Source of the DNA: Gemmatimonadales bacterium
Lineage (GTDB): Bacteria > Gemmatimonadota > Gemmatimonadetes > Gemmatimonadales > GWC2-71-9
Length of the DNA: 23,415 bases
Direction: 5' to 3'
Assembly (NCBI GenBank): GCA_013812695.1
Contig: JACCSZ010000178.1
Span: 1 to 23,415, forward strand
Under the pieces are notes generated by a model. That model was not told the DNA's origin and did not search any database. It worked only from the letters and a program-made list of their open reading frames with translations. Below, piece after piece: positions 15,777-23,415 of this stretch. Within the stretch, counting starts at the first letter, position 1, and the number at the start of each line of letters is the position of its first letter. Both the position numbers and the translations under genes were made by a program.

Positions 15777-16616
15777 TCATCGCGTGACACGCCGGCCCGA
15801 CGGTTGAATGTCGTACCGCCTGACGCGAAGGCCCTGGAGTAGCACCTGCCAGACGAAGAGCGGGTTGTTGCGCAGGTAACGTCGCCAGAGCCGCCGCGGC
15901 TCGCAAAGCAAACGGAACACCCATTCCAACCCGCTGCGCTGCATCCACCGGGGCGCTTGTCGCTTAAGTCCCGCATGAAAGTCGAACGCGGCGCCAACCC
16001 CGATGAATACAGGTGCCTCGAGCCGATGGCGATACTCAGCCATCCAGCGCTCTTGCTTCGGAGTGCTCAGACCCACCCAGATGATGTCGGGCCGCGCGGT
16101 ATTGATGCGCTGCACCACATCACGATCCTCCTCCGGAGTCAGCGCGCGAAATGGAGGCGAGAACCCCCCGGCGATGAGCAATCCGGGAAACCGCTCCCGC
16201 AGGCGCTCGATGAGCAACTCGGGCACTCCGGGCGCACCGCCATAGAAGAAGTGGCGATACCCCGCAGTCCGTGAGCGCTCGCAGCATGCGAGCAGGAGAT
16301 CGGGGCCGTACACCCGCTCGACCTCTGGAAAGCCATGCATCCGACTCAGCCAGACCAGGGGCATGCCGTCGGGTACCACCATGCCGGCGGCATTGTGAAT
16401 CGCCCGAAGATGCTCGTCCCGTTGGCTCTCCATGACGCCGTGGATCCCGCTCACGCAAACATACTGCCGGTCCCTCGTGGCGATCCACCGCTCGATCGTG
16501 GCCAAGGCGCGCGTCGGGCTGACGGGGTCCACCCCGACTCCCAGGACGTTGACTCGAAGCCTGGTCGACGAGCGATCCTCCGCCGGACCTGCCTCCGTCA
16601 AGTCAGCCGGCAGCAC
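15777..16616 (-). CDS. WecG/TagA/CpsF family glycosyltransferase (GT26)
   Basis: This 279-residue protein carries the GT26 signatures in order: VNVLGVGVDPVSP (22-34), VPDGMPLVW with Asp83 (81-89), GGAPGVPE, GLSTPKQERWM (182-192), GVGAAFDFHAG (206-216) and the C-terminal LEWVFRLLCEPRRLWRRY. The C-terminal arginine-rich helices are thought to hold the enzyme at the membrane. Family members add the second sugar (such as N-acetylmannosamine or glucose) to a polyprenyl-diphosphate-linked primer, which fits its place after the initiating transferase gene. The GTG at 16616 is the best visible start but has no clear ribosome-binding site. The frame remains open for 34 codons further upstream with no ATG, GTG or TTG. 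A TTG at 16601 is an alternative. The stop is 70 nt before the next gene. Confidence 0.92.
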   Translation of the reverse strand: MLPADLTEAGPAEDRSSTRLRVNVLGVGVDPVSPTRALATIERWIATRDRQYVCVSGIHGVMESQRDEHLRAIHNAAGMVVPDGMPLVWLSRMHGFPEVERVYGPDLLLACCERSRTAGYRHFFYGGAPGVPELLIERLRERFPGLLIAGGFSPPFRALTPEEDRDVVQRINTARPDIIWVGLSTPKQERWMAEYRHRLEAPVFIGVGAAFDFHAGLKRQAPRWMQRSGLEWVFRLLCEPRRLWRRYLRNNPLFVWQVLLQGLRVRRYDIQPSGRRVTR

Positions 16617-16932
16617 GGGGCATGACGAGGCCGCCGTGGAGGGCGCAGGCTGCGCTGCTTGGCTCTTCAGATGTTGCTCGATCCACCGATAGATCTCCTT
16701 CAGCCGTTCTCCAACGGGTCACTACCGAATCCCACCCCACCTCCCAGAGCTGGATGGTGCCGCTGTTCCGGAGCCCGACGTGCCAGCTCGGAGGAGGTCA
16801 ACGAGGTGTCCTCCGCCACCGGCGGGAGTCGACGAATGCTCGCAGCTGTCCCCTCGACCTGAACGCACACCTTGCGGCTCGTCGCGCAACGGGCGTGCGG
16901 CCGGGTACCGCCTGCCGCCCGTCCGGCGCGCT
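16617..16932 (-). other. 316-bp gap inside the operon, no convincing gene
   Basis: This is the only large gap in the - strand operon. Two stop codons close together at 16719-16724 begin a short open frame that runs into the GT26 gene. It encodes a helix-like peptide (VGERLKEIYRWIEQHLKSQ) but has no ATG, GTG or TTG. Another frame holds a 25-codon GTG reading frame (from about 16686) preceded by AAGGAG. A bulged GC-rich hairpin lies at 16811-16828. The segment could hold a start of GT26 missed through a frameshift, a decayed gene, or a leader. Confidence 0.35.
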
Positions 16933-18543
16933 CTACGACGCGCCGGTCCCTTTGAGAACTACGGGAATGGTTTTCAGAAGCACCCACATGTCGCGGCGCA
17001 TCGACCATTCGTCGATGTATTGCAGGTCGAGTCGGATCCAGTCCTCGAAAGTCAGATTGCTTCGCCCGCTGATCTGCCACAGGCATGTAAGACCGGGTCG
17101 AACGCTGAAGCGGCGCATCAGCGCGGCCTCGCTGAACCGATGAACGTCCCGGACCGGGAGCGGCCGCGGTCCCACGAGCGACATTTCGCCGCGGAGCACG
17201 TTCAGCAGTTGGGGAAACTCATCCAGCGACGACTGCCGCAGGAATGTCCCCACTTTCGTCAGTCTGGGGTCGTTTCGGATCTTGAACACCGGGCCCGTCG
17301 CTTCGTTGCGCGACTCGAGGGATGCTTGGAGGGCGTCCGCGTCCGTCACCATCGAGCGCAGCTTGAACATCTTGAACAGGCGCCTGTTGAGTCCGTAGCG
17401 GAGCTGGGTGAACAGAACCGGACCGGGACTCGTGGCCTTGATGGCGATGGCAGCGACCAGCAGGAGGGGTGACACCAGGACGAGCCCGGTCGAGGCCCCC
17501 ACAATATCGATCACGCGCTTTGCCACAAGCCGCCACCCTTCGGGCGATCTGGGAGCGGCGACCACGGACAGGCGGTCGTTCTCGACCTCACTGACCCAGT
17601 CCGACGTCTCGAACAAATCGGCCATGTACCTGGCGCGAACGCCCACCCGCTCGCAGCTCTCCAGCACGCGCTGGATCTCCGCATACTGGGACTTGATGGG
17701 CAGCACGATCAGGACTTCATCGACCGCCGTACGCATCAAGATGCCCTCCAGGTCCTCCAGCCGGCCGAGCATTGTTCCGCGGTGATCCTCGAACGGGCCC
17801 TGGTCGGCAGAATCCACAAACCCCAAGATATTGTAGTTCGCGCCCCTGGTCGCTCCCAACTCGCGGTACAGCCGCTGGCCACGGGGTCCCGCGCCCACGA
17901 TGAGCGCTTCCCGGGCGGCCCCGGCCTGCTTCAATGGAAGTACCATCCGAATGAGGTTCCGCAGCACCAATACGCCCAGCGTGGTGCCGACCCCGAAGTA
18001 AAGGATGGCCGAGTACTTGAAGGCGCCCGTCATGCTCATCAGAGGAAATGCAAGCGCGGCACCGCTGACGAGCGCGCACGCGAGCATCACCCGAAGCGAC
18101 TCCGATCGGCGACTTCGGATCGCCTGCCAATCGTAGAGCCCTGTCGCGAAACCCAGCCCCCGCCAGGCCGCCGCAAAGGCCACGAGGAGGAGCAGATTCT
18201 TCATGGTGATGCGGAGGCCGAGAAAATCCCCGATTCCTCCTGGCATGTCTCCGATGTTCGTGACGATGAACACCGAGACCAGCACGAAGAGCATCACTGC
18301 ACTGTCGCTGACCCGGAACATTCTGATGTGCAACTTCGTCTTGGAGGCCGCAGCCTCCCGGCGACCTGGGCCGCCCGGACGCTGGCCGGTGAAGGGCGGG
18401 TTGCTCACCGTCGCGGCCGGCGGCATGGCAGCCGCCGGGACCGAGCTTCGAGTCTCGCTTGCACAGGCGCCGTCGGGATTGGAGCCGCGTCCCAGCGGCG
18501 GCCCAGCCCGGGCCGCTTGCTCGGGAGGAATCGGGAGCCTCAT
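16933..18543 (-). CDS. Undecaprenyl-phosphate sugar-1-phosphate transferase (initiating transferase, WbaP/WcaJ type)
   Basis: The product has 536 residues. A Pro/Gly/Ala-rich N-terminal tail of about 75 residues is followed by four hydrophobic segments between about 80 and 205. A nucleotide-binding-like CoA_binding_3 domain (ALIVGAGPRGQRLYREL) precedes the C-terminal bacterial sugar transferase domain from about residue 345. That domain opens with the re-entrant helix IDIVGASTGLVLVSPLLL. It then shows MFKLRSM, GPVFKIRNDPRLTKVG, SLDEFPQLLNVLRGEMSLVG, PRPLP and RPGLTCLWQISGR, all diagnostic of the polyisoprenyl-phosphate hexose-1-phosphate transferases. It commits the first sugar phosphate to the lipid carrier at the inner membrane. 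The ATG at 18543 overlaps the kinase gene's TGA as ATGA. The sugar could be glucose or galactose. Sequence alone does not decide. Confidence 0.94.
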   Translation of the reverse strand: MRLPIPPEQAARAGPPLGRGSNPDGACASETRSSVPAAAMPPAATVSNPPFTGQRPGGPGRREAAASKTKLHIRMFRVSDSAVMLFVLVSVFIVTNIGDMPGGIGDFLGLRITMKNLLLLVAFAAAWRGLGFATGLYDWQAIRSRRSESLRVMLACALVSGAALAFPLMSMTGAFKYSAILYFGVGTTLGVLVLRNLIRMVLPLKQAGAAREALIVGAGPRGQRLYRELGATRGANYNILGFVDSADQGPFEDHRGTMLGRLEDLEGILMRTAVDEVLIVLPIKSQYAEIQRVLESCERVGVRARYMADLFETSDWVSEVENDRLSVVAAPRSPEGWRLVAKRVIDIVGASTGLVLVSPLLLVAAIAIKATSPGPVLFTQLRYGLNRRLFKMFKLRSMVTDADALQASLESRNEATGPVFKIRNDPRLTKVGTFLRQSSLDEFPQLLNVLRGEMSLVGPRPLPVRDVHRFSEAALMRRFSVRPGLTCLWQISGRSNLTFEDWIRLDLQYIDEWSMRRDMWVLLKTIPVVLKGTGAS

Positions 18544-21080
18544 TGAGTTTGCTCGGAAGCGCTGACTTCGTAACTGGCGTTGTACGACCGGTACGAGCTA
18601 TCGTAGACAGCATCTCGCTTGAAATCGATGTCGTTCAGCACGACGCCGAGCAGCGGCACGCCTACTCGGGTGAGCTGGTCGACCGCATCCGAGAGGGCCG
18701 CCGATCCGGTCACCCCCGACCGGGCCACGATGAGCACCGTGTCGGCGTTCAGCCCCAGCACCGAGGCGTCGCTGATGATGTTGACAGGTGGACAATCGAG
18801 GATGATGGTGTCGTACTCCTCCTTTAGCCGTCCCAGCAAGGTGGAAAAACCGGGCGATTCGAGCAGAGCGGAAGGGTTCGAAGGAATCGCGCCGGTGGTC
18901 AGGAAGTGCAGCATCCCACCGTGGTCGCCCACCTTGATCGAATGGATGGCCTCCAATTCGGGCAGCGATCGCGATAACACCTCGGACAGGCCCGGAACGC
19001 GGTCGGCGCCCAGCGTCGTATGGACCACGCCACGACGGAGATCCGCATCCACCAGGAGGACCTTGGAGCCGCGCAGGGCCAGCGTGATCGACAGATTGAC
19101 CGCGCACGTGGTTTTCCCCTCCTCGGCGAGCGGGCTCGTGATGGCCACGATCTTCACGGGCGGTGACGTGCGCGCGAAGGCGACGTTCGTCAGGAGCAGA
19201 CTGTACGCCTCAGCGACGATATTGGTCCACCGCGAGGCGGTCAATTCCAGGCCAGTCGCCATAGGTTCACGCCGCAGAGGTTCGGCGACCGGCGGCACTG
19301 GGTCGGGGGGCGGAGCTCCGGCACTCAGAAAGGTGAAGATGCGCTCGTTCTCGTGCCGACCGTTCGCGACGGCCAGGGCCATAGGAGATCTGGCGTGCTT
19401 TATCTTGCGTCTTCCGGTGATCAGCGCGATCCGGCCGCGCGCTTTGGGGATCCGGGGAATAAGGCCGATCACGGGAACCCCCGTCGCCACGACCACGTCG
19501 CGCCGTGAATGGACCGACCCGTCACGATACTCCCGGATGCAGGCCAGGCCGACCCCGAGCATGAGGCCCACGGCGACTCCCGCCGCCAAATTGACCAGCG
19601 GCCGCGGGCTGCTGGGTGCACTCGGAATCAATGCCGAGTCCACTACCTGCACGCTGGCATCCGTGACAGCCTCGGCGATCTCGGCCTCGTTCAGTCTGGT
19701 CTGCAGAAGGTTGTAGACAGATTCCAGGCTCGTGACGTTGCGCTCCAGCCGAGCGTACTCCAGGTGCCGCCGCGGAATTGCACTGAGTTCGCGCCCGAAC
19801 ATCCCCAGCGTGGAATCCAGGGAGCTGACCTGGTTGCCCAGATTCTGGAGGTGTGTCCGGGTGACCGCGCGCAGTTGATCCTCGAGCGCTTCGATTTTGG
19901 CGGTCAACACCAACATGTCTGGGTCTGTCGCGGTAGCCGAGATCATTGCTGCCTTCTCGCTCTCGGCGGTCATGAGGGCGCTGAGCAGCGTTGATGTCGC
20001 CTCGTTCCGCAGCAAGATGGGAAGCGCGCTGAGCCTGCGGGAGGTCGAGAGGCTACCGGATCCAGACCCCGCGCTCTCGATCTCGGCGAGGCTCTGGGTG
20101 AGCGCCCGCCGCTCGGCCTCGAGGCCGGCGCGCTCGGATTCCTTGGCGATGAGCCGGGCGACCTCGCTGCTGGTCTCGACGGCCGGGTCGAGGAGTCGCT
20201 CTCGCTCCCGGAAGCCGCGAAAACGATCTTCGGCCCGGGCCAATTCGGAGCTGACCCGGTGAAGCTGCTCTCGGAGGAACCGAGCGGCGCTCCCGGCTTC
20301 CGCCTTTTCGATTGCCTGCCGGCGCGCCAGGTACTGAGCCGCGATCAGATTCGGTATCTGGGCGGCAATCAGCGAGTCGGTGTCGCTGTAACTCAACGTC
20401 AGGATGTTGGCCTCGCGGGAGAGTTGACTGACGGCCACCGCCTGCAAACGATCGACTGCATCCGGCAAGGAAGAGACGCTGACCCGAAGCTCCCCGTACC
20501 GCGCTGCGACCGGCGTCAGCACAAATGTTACCCCAGGGACATGTACCCTCCCATCCGGCCCGCTCAATGAGATCCGCCGGGCGCTGTCGGCAACGAAGAC
20601 CGTGAAACGTCCATCCGGACGACGCAACAATTGGTACTCCCCCGCCGCCGCCGCCGGGGAGACGCTGACGCCGCGGACCAGATCGCCACGAGCTACCCTC
20701 GCAGGCTCAACAACGGCGAGCTGCAGGCCGAGCAGGCCGGCCGCGTCCTCCTTCAAGGCCCGACTCCCCAGCACCGCGATCTCCGTCGCCAGTTCGCCCC
20801 CGGCGACGCCGGTCGAAATCGTCCGGTAAATATCCGGGAGATTCGGCTCGCGAGTCCGAATCCGGAGCGTCGTCGATGCCTCGAAGACCGGAGTCTGACG
20901 ACTGGTGTAGTAGGCGACGGCGGCTGCGACGGCGACTACGCAGACCATGATGAGTAGCCGATGGCGAACCAGGATGGCCCAGAAGGTCCCGGCTCCCGGC
21001 TGCGCCGGGTCCCTGGACCGATCGCCTTGCAGTTCCCACTGTTCGGAAGGGGGCCTATATCGGGTCGGCGATGTGAACAA
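18540..21080 (-). CDS. Wzc-like polysaccharide co-polymerase / BY-type tyrosine autokinase
   Basis: This 846-residue protein joins a Wzz/GNVR chain-length domain to a cytoplasmic BY-kinase. The first membrane helix is at about 41-58. The periplasmic part (about 60-495) has a long coiled coil around 255-430 with many Glu/Arg/Ala. The second helix is at about 496-514 (LVNLAAGVAVGLMLGVGLAC). After a Pro-rich linker (about 585-605) come Walker A SPLAEEGKTT (649-658), Walker A' VLLVDADLRR (674-683) and Walker B IILDCPP (759-765). The tail has a tyrosine cluster at 826, 830, 833 and 837 for autophosphorylation. It controls polymer length and export at the inner membrane. The start is a TTG at 21080, because an in-frame stop lies just upstream and no ATG precedes the first membrane helix. 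It is first in the operon. Confidence 0.94.
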   Translation of the reverse strand: MFTSPTRYRPPSEQWELQGDRSRDPAQPGAGTFWAILVRHRLLIMVCVVAVAAAVAYYTSRQTPVFEASTTLRIRTREPNLPDIYRTISTGVAGGELATEIAVLGSRALKEDAAGLLGLQLAVVEPARVARGDLVRGVSVSPAAAAGEYQLLRRPDGRFTVFVADSARRISLSGPDGRVHVPGVTFVLTPVAARYGELRVSVSSLPDAVDRLQAVAVSQLSREANILTLSYSDTDSLIAAQIPNLIAAQYLARRQAIEKAEAGSAARFLREQLHRVSSELARAEDRFRGFRERERLLDPAVETSSEVARLIAKESERAGLEAERRALTQSLAEIESAGSGSGSLSTSRRLSALPILLRNEATSTLLSALMTAESEKAAMISATATDPDMLVLTAKIEALEDQLRAVTRTHLQNLGNQVSSLDSTLGMFGRELSAIPRRHLEYARLERNVTSLESVYNLLQTRLNEAEIAEAVTDASVQVVDSALIPSAPSSPRPLVNLAAGVAVGLMLGVGLACIREYRDGSVHSRRDVVVATGVPVIGLIPRIPKARGRIALITGRRKIKHARSPMALAVANGRHENERIFTFLSAGAPPPDPVPPVAEPLRREPMATGLELTASRWTNIVAEAYSLLLTNVAFARTSPPVKIVAITSPLAEEGKTTCAVNLSITLALRGSKVLLVDADLRRGVVHTTLGADRVPGLSEVLSRSLPELEAIHSIKVGDHGGMLHFLTTGAIPSNPSALLESPGFSTLLGRLKEEYDTIILDCPPVNIISDASVLGLNADTVLIVARSGVTGSAALSDAVDQLTRVGVPLLGVVLNDIDFKRDAVYDSSYRSYNASYEVSASEQTQ

Positions 21081-21714
21081 ATGTCACCATTCCACGGTCA
21101 GTGGTAGAGCCCGGCAAATATCAGGAACACCGAACGACACAAGACATGCAGTGGCTGACTGTAGTGCTTGAGCCACGATCCCGGCAACACGATAGTTGCC
21201 CGTATACAACGACTTCGCCTGGTATCCGTCCAGGGGCTGGACGCCCCTTCGGTGCGCGCAACTCACAAGCGAAATGAGTTGCTGCGGAACCTTCTTGAAA
21301 CCACGGGCGCGGATGAGGTGTAAACCCTTCGGTAATATCATCTTGTAACAGGCCGCCAACCGTTTCGGCTGAGGGCCTCAAGCGGCTCACTCGGCGATCG
21401 CGCAGACCTCCCGACAATTGCGGGTGCCAACCAGTGCTGCAAAGGTTAGGGTCAAGGGTTCGGTTGCGCAAATGATGCGCCAGCCGAAGCGCGATCGGGC
21501 CCGCGGAGCCGGCCTCGTTCCGCGTTCGAGTACACTGGTTCACGGTTGCGGCGTGCTCGCAGTGCCGCCAGATTGGGCGGGTGGGAGCGCGGTCACCAGC
21601 GAGCATGTTCCGTCGAGAACTGGGTCGAGTGGCAGCCAGGCTGCTGGGCTTTGGACTCTGCTCCCGTAGGTCCGCAGCATCCTGAAGATTCATGATCGAG
21701 GGGCAACAGACACC
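21081..21714. promoter_or_regulatory. 634-bp divergent control region between the operon and the oxidase gene
   Basis: No convincing gene is seen. The half next to the kinase gene (21085-21360) is less GC-rich than the surrounding genes. It contains a GTGGCT/AGCCAC inverted repeat (21151-21176), overlapping hairpins at 21227-21248, and a possible - strand promoter (TTGGCG 21359-21354, 16-bp spacer, TATTAC 21337-21332). On the oxidase side there is GCGCA-AATGA-TGCGC at 21466-21480 and a GAGGGG ribosome-binding site at 21698-21703, 11 nt before the ATG. Both transcription units probably start here. Confidence 0.5.
21227..21248 (-). promoter_or_regulatory. two mutually exclusive hairpins in the operon leader
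   Basis: On the - strand, AGGGGC-GTCCA-GCCCCT (21248-21232) and CGTCCAG-CCC-CTGGACG (21243-21227) are both perfect stems. They share most of their bases, so only one can form at a time. They lie about 150 nt before the kinase start. Such overlap could act as an RNA switch or may be chance in GC-rich sequence. Confidence 0.3.
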
Positions 21715-23292
21715 ATGAGCACACCCGGGTCTCACTCTATCCGCGTACGCCGGTTGGCGCGGCGCTTTAGGCGGTTCCGGACCGTGTCCGCGGCGTTGGG
21801 GGGACTGCTGGGATTGTTTCTGCTCCTGGGCGCCTGCCGCGACGGTACCGAGACCCTGAATATCGAGCCCCCCACCGCAACCCTCTCGTCCGCGGAAACG
21901 ACTGGAGCGTGGGGGGGCACATTTGGCACCGGGATCGTCGCACTGCACGCAAGCCTGGTCTCCCTCCCGGCAGCCGGGGCTGGGGTGCTGGTTTGGGGGC
22001 ATACCGGGCTGCCCCACATTTGGGACCTCTCCAACCCAACACCGACCTTTACGTCCTTGGCAGAGCCCGTGGAGCTTTTCTGCGCGGGACACACCTTTTT
22101 ACCGGACGGCAGTCTCTTCGTCGCGGGCGGGCACGATGAGATCAAAGGTGACGGACATGGCATACCCAACGCCTATCGATTCGTGGACGGGGCTTGGGTC
22201 ACGGAGCAGCCGATGAGCTTCGGCCGGTGGTATCCGACGGCCACCTCGCTGGAGAACGGAGACGTAATTGCCTACGCCGGTACCGATAACAATAGTGTGA
22301 ACGTCGCTACCCCCGAACGCTACAATTACAGCACTCGGACTTGGACGCAGCTCACAGGCGCCGTCCGGGGGTTTCCATACTACCCCCGGTCGTTTCTAGA
22401 TCCCCGCACCGGAAAAGTGTTCTATGCCGGCGAGAAGAGCAGAAGCCGGTGGCTGGACGCGAGCGCCAACGCCGGCCTGGGGAAGTGGAGCTCAAAGACC
22501 GCGCTCCGCCAGACGGCCGATCGAAACTACGGCTCGGCAGTGATGTACGAGCAAGGCAAGATCCTCTACGCTGGTGGGGGTGGTCGCCAACTCAGCGCCG
22601 GCATCCCACCCACCAACACTGCGGAAGTCATCGATCTCAATCAGGTCAGCCCACAATGGGGCGCGACGGGATCGATGGCGTACGGGCGTCGGCAGATGAA
22701 CCTCACCATTCTGGCCGACGGCAAGGTGCTCGCGACCGGCGGCACGAGTTCGGTGGGATTCAGCGCTACGACGCTTGCTCGGAAAGAGGCCGAGATCTGG
22801 GATCCGGCAACCGGCGCCTGGACGTTGCTGGCCCCCGAGGCAGTCGTGCGCGTCTATCACGGGGTGTCCCTGCTCCTGCCGGATGGCAGAGTCCTGTCTG
22901 CGGGAAGCGGGGACGGCCAGGGCCTGCCGTCAGAGACCAATGGGCAAATCTTCAGCCCGCCCTACCTGTTCGACCCGACTGGGGCCCCGGCCGTTCGACC
23001 GCTGATTACCAGCGTGTCGGCGTCCGCGCTCAGGTACGGGCAGACCATTACCATCAACACGCCGGATGCAGCCACCATTGCCAAGGTTCACCTGGTCCGG
23101 TTTTCGTCGGTGACCCACGCGTTCAATCAGAGCCAGACGCTGTATCGCGCCGGCTTTGCCGTGGGGAACGGAAAGTTGGATGTCGTGGCGCCCGCGAACG
23201 GTCGGATGGCCCCCCCCGGCCCATATTTGGTTTTCATCGTGAATACCAGCGGGGTTCCCTCCGTCGCCAAGATCGTCACCCTTTCGCCCTGA
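21715..23292 (+). CDS. Lipoprotein galactose/glyoxal-oxidase-like copper-radical oxidase (AA5 type, DUF1929 C-terminus)
   Basis: The 525-residue precursor has an Arg-rich n-region, a hydrophobic helix at about 25-40 and a clear lipobox LGAC (Cys41). Mature sequence folds as Kelch-type blades (GGH, YAG, ATGG repeats), then an Ig-like DUF1929 domain from about 425. By motif comparison with fungal galactose oxidase all five active-site residues are present: Cys123 (ELFCAGH) and Tyr173 (RWYPTAT) for the thioether cofactor, Tyr381-His382 (RVYHGVSLLLPDG) and His468 (SVTHAFNQ) as copper ligands. It would oxidise a primary alcohol or aldehyde with O2, giving H2O2. Streptomyces GlxA, also membrane-anchored, works with a cellulose-synthase-like protein in glycan deposition. 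Stigmatella FbfB is a related protein needed in fruiting. The gene faces away from the polysaccharide operon, sharing its control region. The substrate is unknown. Confidence 0.9.
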   Translation: MSTPGSHSIRVRRLARRFRRFRTVSAALGGLLGLFLLLGACRDGTETLNIEPPTATLSSAETTGAWGGTFGTGIVALHASLVSLPAAGAGVLVWGHTGLPHIWDLSNPTPTFTSLAEPVELFCAGHTFLPDGSLFVAGGHDEIKGDGHGIPNAYRFVDGAWVTEQPMSFGRWYPTATSLENGDVIAYAGTDNNSVNVATPERYNYSTRTWTQLTGAVRGFPYYPRSFLDPRTGKVFYAGEKSRSRWLDASANAGLGKWSSKTALRQTADRNYGSAVMYEQGKILYAGGGGRQLSAGIPPTNTAEVIDLNQVSPQWGATGSMAYGRRQMNLTILADGKVLATGGTSSVGFSATTLARKEAEIWDPATGAWTLLAPEAVVRVYHGVSLLLPDGRVLSAGSGDGQGLPSETNGQIFSPPYLFDPTGAPAVRPLITSVSASALRYGQTITINTPDAATIAKVHLVRFSSVTHAFNQSQTLYRAGFAVGNGKLDVVAPANGRMAPPGPYLVFIVNTSGVPSVAKIVTLSP

Positions 23293-23415
23293 TCGTTTCC
23301 GGCAATGCCGAGCTCTGGTGCTGAACCGAAGCCCGAGCTCCGGATAGCCCACTTCGCCCTTGGCCGGACCAATCCGGAAGCAGCCGATGGCGTTGATAGA
23401 ACGGTATATCACCTC
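23293..23415. other. downstream end of window
   Basis: There is no gene in this last 123 bp. GAGCTC occurs twice, and CCGGA-CCAA-TCCGG (23364-23377) could form a small hairpin about 70 nt after the oxidase stop. No T-run follows it. Confidence 0.3.

Noticed and set aside
15707..15997. 97-residue N-terminal extension of the ArnA-like enzyme
   Set aside because: It overlaps the end of the GT26 gene and reads as out-of-frame sequence. The dinucleotide-binding motif begins about 20 residues after the ATG at 15706, as expected.
21084..21359. Possible small - strand gene of up to 91 codons just before the kinase gene
   Set aside because: It begins with TTG, or an inner ATG at 21341 with no ribosome-binding site. 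Its third codon positions are not GC-biased as in the neighbours, and it overlaps the hairpins. I treat it as leader, though a short regulatory peptide is not excluded.
21418..21669. 83-codon GTG frame upstream of the oxidase gene
   Set aside because: No ribosome-binding site, no recognisable motif, and composition like non-coding DNA.
1..23415. CRISPR arrays, tRNA or rRNA genes, insertion sequences and phage attachment sites
   Set aside because: Read through both strands, I saw no regularly spaced repeats, tRNA-like cloverleaf, rRNA sequence, transposase or integrase.

Overview
This 23.4 kb window is high-GC bacterial chromosome carrying a large extracellular-polysaccharide locus. No rRNA, tRNA, insertion sequence or CRISPR array is visible. 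High GC, frequent GTG/TTG starts, lipoprotein-type secreted proteins and bacterial Ig-like repeats ahead of a beta-helix suggest a diderm soil or sediment bacterium. I lean towards Gemmatimonadota, but this is inference from style, not from a marker gene.

Layout. (1) 79-2020, + strand: a GT87-type membrane glycosyltransferase followed 28 bp later by a small Sulfotransfer_2-type sulfotransferase. (2) 2315-6306, + strand: two paralogous secreted right-handed beta-helix proteins. They share a conserved N-terminus (TFKLxRR), and the first carries three extra Ig-like domains. Each has its own upstream non-coding region. (3) 21080 down to 6379, - strand: a near-continuous 14.7 kb polysaccharide operon. 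In order of transcription it encodes a Wzc-like BY-kinase/chain-length regulator, a polyprenyl-phosphate sugar-1-phosphate transferase, a WecG/TagA/CpsF (GT26) transferase, an ArnA/UDP-apiose-synthase-like nucleotide-sugar decarboxylase, a Wzy/O-antigen-ligase-like polymerase, a GT4, a Wzx-like flippase, three sulfotransferases and a second GT4. (4) 21715-23292, + strand, divergent from the operon: a lipoprotein galactose/glyoxal-oxidase-like (AA5) copper-radical oxidase with all five active-site residues present.

Working model (inference). The initiator loads the first sugar-phosphate on undecaprenyl phosphate. GT26, the two GT4 enzymes and possibly GT87 extend the repeat unit, and Wzx flips it. 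The Wzy-like protein polymerises it and the Wzc-like kinase controls length and export. Four sulfotransferases point to a sulfated polymer, which is rarely described in non-marine bacteria. The beta-helix proteins (possible lyases or epimerases) and the copper oxidase would modify or bind the polymer outside the cell. No Wza-type outer-membrane channel and no PAPS-synthesis genes are in the window, so these must be encoded elsewhere if the model holds.

Several starts were moved from the longest possible frame because they form 4-nt ATGA/GTGA overlaps with the preceding stop codon (10405, 11736, 8569) or follow a clear ribosome-binding site (2315).
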